Positions 41,410 to 48,776 of a DNA stretch of 64,000 nt are shown here, one piece after another. Below the pieces are notes generated by a model that ran no database searches, had not been told where the DNA came from, and saw nothing but the letters and a program-made list of their open reading frames with translations. The position numbers and the translations under genes are program-made. The stretch covers positions 7,309,001 through 7,373,000 of the forward strand of contig NZ_OBMJ01000001.1 of assembly GCF_900199205.1 (NCBI RefSeq), in the 5' to 3' direction. The stretch's first letter is position 1, and the number at the start of each line of letters is the position of its first letter. This stretch comes from Streptomyces sp. 1331.2. GTDB taxonomy: Bacteria; Actinomycetota; Actinomycetes; Streptomycetales; Streptomycetaceae.

Positions 41410-42528
41410 TTGACCGCCATCGACCCCACCGTCCACCTGACCGAGGAGCAGATCGAGGAGCTCGGCCGCGAGCTGGACGCGATCCGCGACGAGGTCATCG
41501 CCGACCGCGGCGAGAAGGACGCCGCCTACATCCGCAAGGTCATATCGGCCCAGCGCAAGCTGGAGCTGGCCAGCAGGGGCGTGCTGCTGTTCTCGCTCTT
41601 CCCGCCCGCGTGGCTGCTCGGCACCGCCGGCCTGTCCGTGGCGAAGATCATGGACAACATGGAGATCGGCCACAACGTCCTGCACGGCCAGTGGGACTGG
41701 ATGCGGGACCCGAAGATCCACTCCACCAGCTGGGAGTGGGACCACGTCTCGCCGTCCGATCAGTGGAAGCACTCGCACAACGAGCTGCACCACACGTACA
41801 CCAACGTGATCGGCAAGGACAACGACCTCGGCTACGGCATCATGCGCGTCGACGAGGACCAGAAGTGGCACCCGTTCCACCTCGGCCAGCCGCTGTGGAA
41901 CTTCATCAACGCCTGCTTCTTCGAGTACGGCATCGCCGCGTACGACCTGGAGCTCGGCAAGAACCTGAGCAAGCGCCGCCGCAAGGACCCGGAGTTCCGC
42001 GCGCGGGCCCGGGCCGTGGGCCGCAAGATCCGCAAGCAGGTGCTCAAGGACTACGTGATCCACCCGCTGCTGTCGGGCCCGTCCTTCCTCACCACGCTCG
42101 CCGCCACCTTCACCGCGAACCTGGTCCGCAACATCTGGACCCACTCGGTGATCATGTGCGGGCACTTCCCCGAGGGGGTGCAGGTCTTCGAGCGTCAGTC
42201 GATCAAGGGCGAGACGCGCGGCCAGTGGTACCTGCGCCAGATGATGGGGTCGGCGAACATCAGCGGCAGCAGGGCCATGCACTTCATGACCGGCAACCTG
42301 TCGCACCAGATCGAGCACCACCTGTTCCCCGACCTGCCGAGCAACCGGTACGCCGAGGTCGCGGTGAAGGTGCGCGCGCTGTTCGAGAAGTACGAGCTGG
42401 AGTACGTCACCGGGCCGCTGCCGAAGCAGGTGTTCTCCGCGTGGCGCAAGGTCTTCCGGCTCTCGCTGCCGAACGGGAAACCGAGGGCCGCAACGCCGGA
42501 CCGCGATCAGGTGCTCGTCGTGGCCTGA
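41410..42528 (+). CDS. Membrane fatty acid desaturase (acyl-CoA Delta9 desaturase type)
   Basis: A 372-residue membrane di-iron desaturase. The three histidine clusters are present: GHNVLHGQWDW, HSHNELHHTYTN and HQIEHHLFPDLP. Hydrophobic segments lie before the first cluster and around residues 215-245. Together with the upstream ferredoxin reductase it matches the DesA3/Rv3229c-type desaturation pair that introduces a cis double bond into stearoyl or palmitoyl chains, adjusting membrane fluidity. A TTG start is used, with AGGAG just upstream. Its 3' end overlaps the convergent GntR gene by 22 bp. Confidence 0.93.
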   Translation: MTAIDPTVHLTEEQIEELGRELDAIRDEVIADRGEKDAAYIRKVISAQRKLELASRGVLLFSLFPPAWLLGTAGLSVAKIMDNMEIGHNVLHGQWDWMRDPKIHSTSWEWDHVSPSDQWKHSHNELHHTYTNVIGKDNDLGYGIMRVDEDQKWHPFHLGQPLWNFINACFFEYGIAAYDLELGKNLSKRRRKDPEFRARARAVGRKIRKQVLKDYVIHPLLSGPSFLTTLAATFTANLVRNIWTHSVIMCGHFPEGVQVFERQSIKGETRGQWYLRQMMGSANISGSRAMHFMTGNLSHQIEHHLFPDLPSNRYAEVAVKVRALFEKYELEYVTGPLPKQVFSAWRKVFRLSLPNGKPRAATPDRDQVLVVA

Positions 42529-43232
42529 TCCACGGGGAGGGCTTCTCCCGTCCGCAGGTGCTCGCTCAGCCACAGCGCGGTGTTGCTGACGTGCATCAAC
42601 GCGGCGGCCTGGCTGAGGGAGGCGTCGCGGATCGACAGTGCCCGGAAGATCGCCTCGTGCTCGGCGATGGTCCGGTCCGAGGCCTGGGCGTCGACCACAC
42701 CGCGCCAGGTGCGGGCGCGCAGCGTACGCCCGGAGATGCCCTCCAGGACCGTGACCAGGGTCTCGTTGCCCGTGGCCGAGATGACGGCGCGGTGGAACGC
42801 GGCATCATGGGCGTTGAGTCGTTCCACGTCGTCACGGGCGTCGCGCATGGCGTCCAGGTGCCGTTCCACCTCGGCCAGCTGCTCGTCGGAGATCCGGGTG
42901 GCGGCCAGCGCGGTGGCGACCGGCTCCAGGAGCCGCCGTACCTCGATGAGGTCCTGCACCGCGGCGGAATCGCCCTGCAGCAGCTCCACCGCGCCGCCGA
43001 GTCCTTCCAGGAGCAGGCTCGGCTGCAGGCTGGTCACGTACGTGCCGTCGCCCCGCCGGACTTCCAGGACCCGGGCGACGGCCAATGCCTTCACGGCCTC
43101 CCGGGCCAGGTTGCGGGAGAGGCCGAGCTGGGCGGCCAGCTCGGCCTCCGGCGGGAGCTTCGAACCCGGTGGCAGCGCTCCGCTGCGGATCAGCTCGCGG
43201 ATCTGCGCGATGGCCTTGTCCGTCAGAGACAC
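42507..43232 (-). CDS. GntR/FadR-subfamily transcriptional regulator of the fucose operon
   Basis: A 241-residue GntR-family regulator. The winged helix reads IRSGALPPGSKLPPEAELAA with LGLSRNLAREAVKAL, and the C-terminal all-helical FCD domain carries the metal-ligand residues D.R...E and H...H (LIEVRRLLEP, AHDAAFHRAV, EHEAIFRAL). The GTG start follows GGAAGGAG with 6 nt spacing. It is the last gene of the operon SBP-ATPase-permease-fuconate dehydratase and so is probably autoregulated. Regulation by L-fuconate or a downstream acid is an inference; FCD-domain regulators usually bind sugar acids. Confidence 0.9.
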   Translation of the reverse strand: MSLTDKAIAQIRELIRSGALPPGSKLPPEAELAAQLGLSRNLAREAVKALAVARVLEVRRGDGTYVTSLQPSLLLEGLGGAVELLQGDSAAVQDLIEVRRLLEPVATALAATRISDEQLAEVERHLDAMRDARDDVERLNAHDAAFHRAVISATGNETLVTVLEGISGRTLRARTWRGVVDAQASDRTIAEHEAIFRALSIRDASLSQAAALMHVSNTALWLSEHLRTGEALPVDQATTST

Positions 43233-43312
43233 CGCGCACTCCTTCCGGGCCCGTTCTCGAAGTGACGTTGATGATACTGGGACGGCTGTACGGGAAGGCG
43301 AGGACCTGGGCG

Positions 43313-44626
43313 TCAGAGCCGGGCCGTCCAGACCGGGCCGTCGGGGTAGGCGTACTCCTTGAGCGAGCCCGGGTGCATCTGTGCGCTCAGCCCGGGCAGG
43401 GTCGGCGCGAGATAGCGGCCACCGGAGACGCGGACCGGGTCGACGAAGTGTTCGTGCAGGTGGTCGACGTACTCGATGACCCGGTCCTCGGTGGTGCCGG
43501 AGACGGCCACGTAGTCGAACATCGACAGGTGCTGGACCATCTCGCACAGCCCCACGCCCCCGGCGTGCGGGCAGACCGGCACCCCGAACTTCGCGGCCAG
43601 CAGGAGGATCGCGAGGTTCTCGTTGACGCCGCCGACCCGGGCGGCGTCGATCTGCACGATGTCCACGGCGCCGGCCTGCAGCAGCTGCTTGAACACGACC
43701 CGGTTGGCGACGTGCTCGCCGGTGGCGACCTTGATGGGGCCCAGAGCCTCGCGGACGGCGGCGTGGCCGAGGATGTCGTCGGGGGAGGTGGGCTCCTCGA
43801 TCCAGTACGGGCCGTAGGGGGCGAGGGCGCGCATCCAGTCGATCGCGGGTGCCACGTCCCATCTCTGGTTGGCATCGACGGCGATGCGGACGTCCGGGCC
43901 GACCGCCGCTCGGGCGGCACGCATGCGCCGTACGTCGTCCGCCAGGTCCGCGCCGACCTTCAGCTTGATCTGGGTGAAGCCGTCGGCGACGGCCTCGTGG
44001 GCGAGGCGGGTCAGTTTCTCGTCGGAGTAGCCGAGCCAGCCGGGGGTGGTGGTGTAGGCGGGGTAGCCGCTCTCCAGCAGGCGGGCGATGCGCTCCTGAC
44101 GGCCGGGCTCGGCGCGACGGAGGATCCCGAGCGCCTCCTCGGGGGTGAGGGCGTCGCTGAGCCAGCGGAAGTCGACCTGGGCGACCAGGTCCTCGGGGGA
44201 CATCGCGGCGAGGAAGCGCCAGACGGGCCGGCCGGCACGCTTGGCGGCGAGGTCCCAGGCTGCGTTGACGACGGCTCCGGTGGCCATGTGGATGGCGCCC
44301 TTCTCCGGTCCGAGCCACCGCAGTTGGGGGTCATGGACGAGAGTGCGGGCGAACCTTCCGAGGTCGGCGCAGACCTCCTCCACGGACAGGCCGACCACGT
44401 ACGGGGCGAGGGCCGCGATGGCGGCGGCCTGGACGTCGTTGCCGCGTCCGGTGGTGAAGGCGAGGGCGTGGCCTTCCAGTCCGTCGCCGGCGTCGGTGCG
44501 CAGCATCACGTAGGCCGCGGAGTAGTCGGGCTCGGGGTTCATCGCGTCCGAGCCGTCCAGGTGCTCGGAGGTGGGGAAGCGGACGTCCAGGACGTCCAGC
44601 GAGGTGATGCGGGCGGACGAGGGCAT
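43313..44626 (-). CDS. fucD: L-fuconate dehydratase (enolase superfamily)
   Basis: A 437-residue member of the mandelate racemase/enolase superfamily. The N-terminal cap segment DVRFPTSEHLDGSDAMNPEP and the GRGNDVQ motif are typical of L-fuconate dehydratases. The barrel carries the base Lys motif IKLKVG, the metal ligands in VDANQRWD, WIEEPTSPDD and TGEHVANR, and the catalytic His in CPHAGGVGL. It converts L-fuconate to 2-keto-3-deoxy-L-fuconate in the oxidative L-fucose pathway. The ATG follows AGGAG. The operon context with a CUT2 importer and the divergent alpha-L-fucosidase supports the assignment. L-galactonate or D-arabinonate activity is a known side specificity in the family. Confidence 0.92.
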   Translation of the reverse strand: MPSSARITSLDVLDVRFPTSEHLDGSDAMNPEPDYSAAYVMLRTDAGDGLEGHALAFTTGRGNDVQAAAIAALAPYVVGLSVEEVCADLGRFARTLVHDPQLRWLGPEKGAIHMATGAVVNAAWDLAAKRAGRPVWRFLAAMSPEDLVAQVDFRWLSDALTPEEALGILRRAEPGRQERIARLLESGYPAYTTTPGWLGYSDEKLTRLAHEAVADGFTQIKLKVGADLADDVRRMRAARAAVGPDVRIAVDANQRWDVAPAIDWMRALAPYGPYWIEEPTSPDDILGHAAVREALGPIKVATGEHVANRVVFKQLLQAGAVDIVQIDAARVGGVNENLAILLLAAKFGVPVCPHAGGVGLCEMVQHLSMFDYVAVSGTTEDRVIEYVDHLHEHFVDPVRVSGGRYLAPTLPGLSAQMHPGSLKEYAYPDGPVWTARL

Positions 44627-44695
44627 GGCGGCAACTCCTGGGAGGGGCAAGGGTTTCGGCCCTACGGGCGGGGCGTGAGCGCGACGGCGGGCGGG

Positions 44696-44719
44696 CGGGC
44701 GGCCGGCGACGGCCGCCCG
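44696..44719 (-). terminator. Intercistronic hairpin between permease and fucD
   Basis: A perfect 10-bp stem CGGGCGGCCG/CGGCCGCCCG with the tetraloop on the minus strand directly after the permease stop and 69 nt before the fucD start. It may reduce read-through into the dehydratase and regulator genes. Confidence 0.65.
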
Positions 44720-44721
44720 GG

Positions 44722-45762
44722 TCACTCCTGGACCTTGCCGCCGGTGATGCGGGAGATGGCGAGGGCGATCAGGATGATCAGGCCGTTGAGGGCGCCGATC
44801 CACTGGGCGGGGACGCCCGCCAGCGTGAGCACGTTCTGGATCATGAAGAGCAGCAGGATGCCGCAGAACGCGCCGAACATGGTGCCCTTGCCGCCGTTGA
44901 GGCTGATCCCGCCGATGACGGCGGCGGCGAAGACGGTGAAGATGTAGCCGTTGCCCTGGGCGGAGGCGACCGACGCCAGGCGTCCGGACAGCATCAGCCC
45001 GGCCAGGGCTGCGAGTGCGCTGCCGCTGACGATCACGATCCACAGCACCCGGTCGGTACGGATGCCGGCTGCCTTCGAAGCGTCGATGTTGCCGCCGATG
45101 GCGTAGAGGGAGCGACCGAAGCCGGTCCAGCCGAGCACCACGATCGCGATCGCGAACAGGGCCAGGCAGGTCCAGATGGAGGCGGGCATCCCGAACCACT
45201 CGGCGGTGCCGAGGTAGAGCATCGACTCCGGCAGCTGGAAGAAGGTCTGGCCGCCGGAGACGCCGGTGAGGATGCCGCGCAGGACGATGAGCATGCCGAG
45301 GGTGACGATGAAGCCGTTGAGGCCGAAGCGGATGATCAGCAGCGAGTTGATCACGCCGACGAGTACGCCGACGGCCAGGGTGACGGGAACCGCCCAGGCG
45401 CCGGGAAGCAGGCCGAGCCCGTGTCCCGCACCGGCCGGGACGACCAGCCAGGCCGCGATGCCGGGCGCGAGGCCCATCGTGGACTCCAGGGACAGGTCCA
45501 TCTTCTTGACGATCAGGATCATCGTCTGGGCGAGGACCAGCAGGGCCATCTCGGACATGGTCTGCAGGACGTTGACGAGGTTGTCGGCCTGCAGGAACAC
45601 GGGGTTGACGATCTGCCCGACGATCGCGATGACGACGATCGCGGGGACGAGGGCGAGGTCGCGCAGTCGGGCCAGGGGTATCCGGCCGCCGAGCAGCGCC
45701 GTGCGCGCGGGCTTGGGCCCCACGGCCCCGGCGGCCGCGTCCGCGAGGACGGTTTCAGGCAT
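44722..45762 (-). CDS. CUT2 sugar ABC transporter permease (probable L-fucose importer)
   Basis: A 346-residue RbsC-like permease with about ten membrane segments. The family hallmark is modified to LVLAQTMILIVKKMDLSLESTMGLAPG, where the usual GGIDLSVG reads KKMDLSLES; the late VFAAAVIGGISLNGGKGTMFG is conserved. The start overlaps the ATPase stop by 8 nt. It is the only permease gene of this operon and is expected to homodimerise. Uptake of L-fucose is inferred from fucD and the fucosidase. Confidence 0.9.
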   Translation of the reverse strand: MPETVLADAAAGAVGPKPARTALLGGRIPLARLRDLALVPAIVVIAIVGQIVNPVFLQADNLVNVLQTMSEMALLVLAQTMILIVKKMDLSLESTMGLAPGIAAWLVVPAGAGHGLGLLPGAWAVPVTLAVGVLVGVINSLLIIRFGLNGFIVTLGMLIVLRGILTGVSGGQTFFQLPESMLYLGTAEWFGMPASIWTCLALFAIAIVVLGWTGFGRSLYAIGGNIDASKAAGIRTDRVLWIVIVSGSALAALAGLMLSGRLASVASAQGNGYIFTVFAAAVIGGISLNGGKGTMFGAFCGILLLFMIQNVLTLAGVPAQWIGALNGLIILIALAISRITGGKVQE

Positions 45763-47320
45763 CGAGGTCCACTCCTTCCATCGCGGCCACGAGCTCGTGG
45801 TCGTGCCAGCCGCGGGCCATCTCCGAGGTCACCCGGCCCTGGAACATCACCAGGACCCGGTCGCACATACGCAGGTCGTCGAGTTCGTCGGAGGCGATGA
45901 GCACGCCCGTGCCGGTCCGCGCCGTCTCCTCGACCTTGCCGAGGAGGAACTCCTTGGAGCGCACGTCCACCCCCGCGGTCGGATTGATCAGCACCAGCAG
46001 GCGGGGGTCGTCCGCCAGTGCCCGGGCCATGACGACCTTCTGCTGGTTGCCGCCCGAGAGCGCGGAGACGGGCAGCCCGGGGCCGGGCGTCTTGATCGCG
46101 AGCTTCTCGATCATGTCGCCGGCGAGCCGGTCCCGCCGTGCACGGCTGAGGAATCCGTTCCGGCCGAGCCTGTGCGGCACGGACAGCGTGGCGTTGTCGG
46201 CGATCGACATGTCGGGCACGAATCCCTGGTGGTGCCGGTCCTGCGGGACGAACCCGGCACCCGCGGCGAGCGCGGCGGGAACGCTGCCGGGCCGGGGCCG
46301 CCGCCCGGCGATCGCCACCTCTCCCGCCCGGGCCGCCCGCAGTCCCACGACGGTCTCGGCGACCTCGGTACGACCGCTGCCGGCGGCACCCGCGAGTCCG
46401 ACGATCTCCCCGGCGCCCACCTCGAAGGTGACATCACCGTAGGCAGCGCCGCTGCCCAGCGCCCGTACGGACAGGGCCGGCACGGAGGTGCGGTCGAGGC
46501 TGCTCGACCGCACCTCCGGCCGGTCGCCCGCCGCCTCGCCGGTCATCGCCGCGACCAGTTCGGTGCGGGGGAGTCCCGTGACCGGCGCGGTCACGACGTG
46601 CCGGGCGTCGCGGAACACCGTCACCATGTCGCAGATGTCGTAGACCTCCTGGAGATGGTGACTGATGAACAGGAAGGTCACGCCCTGGCGCTGCAAGTCG
46701 CGGATCCGGTCGAAGAGGCGGGTGATGGCCGCGCCGTCCAGCTGGGCAGTCGGCTCGTCCAGGATGATGAACCGGGCGCCGAACGACAGTGCCCGGGCGA
46801 TCTCCACGAACTGCCGCTGTTCCACGGTCAGATCGCCGGCCGGAGTCTGCGGGTCGACGTCCACCGACCAGGTCGACAGCAGTTCCTTCGCTCGCCGGCG
46901 CACTCCCTGCCAGCTGATGAGCCGGCCACGCCCGTGGTCGTGGCGGTTGAGGAAGAGGTTCTCGGCGACGGTCAGGGTGGGGATGATCGTGGACTTCTGG
47001 TACACGCAGGCCACCCGCTGTCGCCAGGCGTCTCGGTCGGCCAACCGCGGCGCGGGGCTGCCGCCGAAGGCGACCGTTCCCTCGTCGGGGGCCTGCAGGC
47101 CGGTGAGGACCGACACGAGCGTCGACTTGCCGGCCCCGTTGCGGCCGACGAGCGCGTGGGTCTCGCCGGCCCTGATGGTGATCCGGGCGCCGTCGAGGGC
47201 CACCGTCGGACCGAATCGCTTGACTATGCCCGTCGCCTCGACGACGGGTGGGCCCGTCCGGGACCGTCCACCGCCCGCAGGGGCGGGCGCGGGGCTGACT
47301 GCTCGCTGCCCGTCGCTCAT
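45755..47320 (-). CDS. CUT2 sugar ABC transporter ATP-binding protein with a non-canonical second NBD
   Basis: A 521-residue twin-NBD ATPase. NBD1 is canonical: Walker A GRNGAGKST, ACVYQKSTIIPTLTVAENLFL, and Walker B FIILDEPTAQLD. NBD2 has GAAGSGRTE and the signature LSGGNQQKVV, but the Walker B Asp-Glu is replaced (LLVLINPTAGVD), so the general-base Glu is lacking there. The ATG follows AAGGAGG. It is the second gene of the operon. NBD2 probably binds but does not hydrolyse ATP, as happens in several asymmetric importers. Confidence 0.9.
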   Translation of the reverse strand: MSDGQRAVSPAPAPAGGGRSRTGPPVVEATGIVKRFGPTVALDGARITIRAGETHALVGRNGAGKSTLVSVLTGLQAPDEGTVAFGGSPAPRLADRDAWRQRVACVYQKSTIIPTLTVAENLFLNRHDHGRGRLISWQGVRRRAKELLSTWSVDVDPQTPAGDLTVEQRQFVEIARALSFGARFIILDEPTAQLDGAAITRLFDRIRDLQRQGVTFLFISHHLQEVYDICDMVTVFRDARHVVTAPVTGLPRTELVAAMTGEAAGDRPEVRSSSLDRTSVPALSVRALGSGAAYGDVTFEVGAGEIVGLAGAAGSGRTEVAETVVGLRAARAGEVAIAGRRPRPGSVPAALAAGAGFVPQDRHHQGFVPDMSIADNATLSVPHRLGRNGFLSRARRDRLAGDMIEKLAIKTPGPGLPVSALSGGNQQKVVMARALADDPRLLVLINPTAGVDVRSKEFLLGKVEETARTGTGVLIASDELDDLRMCDRVLVMFQGRVTSEMARGWHDHELVAAMEGVDLDA

Positions 47321-47366
47321 CACAACCTCCTTGCCATCGTTAGTTGTTGGGTCCTGACCGGGCAGG

Positions 47367-48431
47367 TCAGCCGTGGTTGTTGCCCCACAGGGAGGGGTCG
47401 TCGCTCCTGACGCTGGGAACACCGCCGAAGGTGGCGCCGTCGAGGGTGACCAGGGGAGCGGAGAGCTGGTCCTCAAGCAGACCCGGCCGGACCTGGATGA
47501 TGGTGCTGTCGTGGTCGGTCTTGCCGGGCTGGAAGGTCTTCCCGTCGATGGCGGCCTTCAGGTACTGCAGCGCGTACTTGGCGTACAGGTCGGCCGGCTG
47601 GGAGACGGTGGCGTCGATCCTGCCCGCCGCGATCGACTTGAGCTCCTCGGGGATGCCGTCGTTGGACACGACGAAGACGTGCTTCTCGTCCGACGGGTCG
47701 ACCAGCAGGCCCTTCTGCTTGAGGACCTGGAGCGTGCCGGCCAGGGCGAAGCTGGACTCCATGTAGACGCCCTTGATGTCCGGGTTGGCGGTCAGGTCCG
47801 TCTGGAGCTTCTGTGCGGCGACCGCGCCGTCCCAGTTGGTGGCCTCGCCGAACACCTTGATGCCGGGGTAGTTCTTCTTCATGCACTCGTTGAACGCCTC
47901 GGTGCGGTCCCGGCCGTTGATGGAGTCCAGGCCACCCTCCAGCATGACGACCTTGCCCTGGCCCTTCAGCTTCGTGCCGAGGAACTGACAGGCCTTCTCG
48001 CCGTAGGCGCGGTTGTCGGCCCGCACCACCATGAACACCTTGCCGCTGTCGGGGCGGGTGTCGATGGTGACGACGGGGATCTTCTTCGCCTCCAGCTGCG
48101 CCAGCGTCGGCGCGACGGCGGCGGTGTCCTGCGGCGCCATCGCGAGCCCCTTCACCCCCTGGCTGATGAAGGTCTGCGCGTTGGCGGTCAGCTTGGCCAC
48201 GTCGTTCTGCGAGTTCGTCGTCTTCAGCGACAGGCCCACCTGGCCGGCGTACCCGGGCGTGTACCTGATGTACGAGTTCCAGAAGTCGGTGTCCGAACGC
48301 GGGTAGTCGACGCCGACCAGCGGCGCGTCGCCCGACCCGGCTGAGGTGCCCGAGGTACTGCTGCAGGCGCTGAGCAGAGCCAGGGCGGACAGGGCCGAGA
48401 CGGCGGAGCAGAGTGCGGTTCTGAGTCTCAT
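47367..48431 (-). CDS. CUT2 sugar ABC transporter substrate-binding lipoprotein (probable L-fucose)
   Basis: A 354-residue lipoprotein: signal peptide with lipobox LLSAC (Cys23), Ser/Gly linker, then a type I periplasmic-binding fold (LVGVDYPRSDTDFWNSYIRY ... VVMLEGGLDSINGRDRTEAF ... VFVVSNDGIPEELKSI). It heads the five-gene operon and is divergent from the alpha-L-fucosidase gene, whose product would release its ligand. L-fucose is the inferred substrate; rhamnose is an alternative, but no rhamnose gene is present. Confidence 0.9.
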   Translation of the reverse strand: MRLRTALCSAVSALSALALLSACSSTSGTSAGSGDAPLVGVDYPRSDTDFWNSYIRYTPGYAGQVGLSLKTTNSQNDVAKLTANAQTFISQGVKGLAMAPQDTAAVAPTLAQLEAKKIPVVTIDTRPDSGKVFMVVRADNRAYGEKACQFLGTKLKGQGKVVMLEGGLDSINGRDRTEAFNECMKKNYPGIKVFGEATNWDGAVAAQKLQTDLTANPDIKGVYMESSFALAGTLQVLKQKGLLVDPSDEKHVFVVSNDGIPEELKSIAAGRIDATVSQPADLYAKYALQYLKAAIDGKTFQPGKTDHDSTIIQVRPGLLEDQLSAPLVTLDGATFGGVPSVRSDDPSLWGNNHG

Positions 48432-48522
48432 CGGTACTTCCTCGCGCTGGTCCCTTTGAGCGGGAGAGAGTTGTGCCGGGCGGCAGCTGCGGTGGACCGC
48501 CGCATCGGAGAGATGGGATGTA

Positions 48523-48551
48523 TGTATAGGCGGCAGCGGGGACGATGTCCA
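48523..48551 (-). promoter_or_regulatory. Promoter of the fucose transporter operon
   Basis: On the minus strand a -35 TGGACA (48551-48546) and a -10 TATACA (48528-48523) are 17 bp apart, about 90 bp before the ATG. The remaining part of this 345-bp divergent region carries a lone TTGACT (48645-48650) facing the fucosidase gene without a convincing -10; no clear GntR palindrome was found. Confidence 0.7.
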
Positions 48552-48776
48552 GGTGCCGAGCCAAATCGCAAGGACAATGGGCCAGTTCGACGGGTTCGGT
48601 GTGACCGGCCGGAAAGAAAAATCCCATCAATCGCTGCACGCCCGTTGACTTCAGGGCGTTACATGGACGACCTTCGTGCGTAACCTCCCGGCGCCCCAGG
48701 GGTGTGCGCGTGTGCGCGTCGTACGTGCCCCCGGTCCGGCCCGTTCTCTCCGTCCCCCCAGCCCAGGGATGTCCTC

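Noticed and set aside
48645..48673. Promoter for the fucosidase gene starting at TTGACT
   Set aside because: No acceptable -10 is found 16-19 bp downstream, so only the -35-like hexamer is mentioned.
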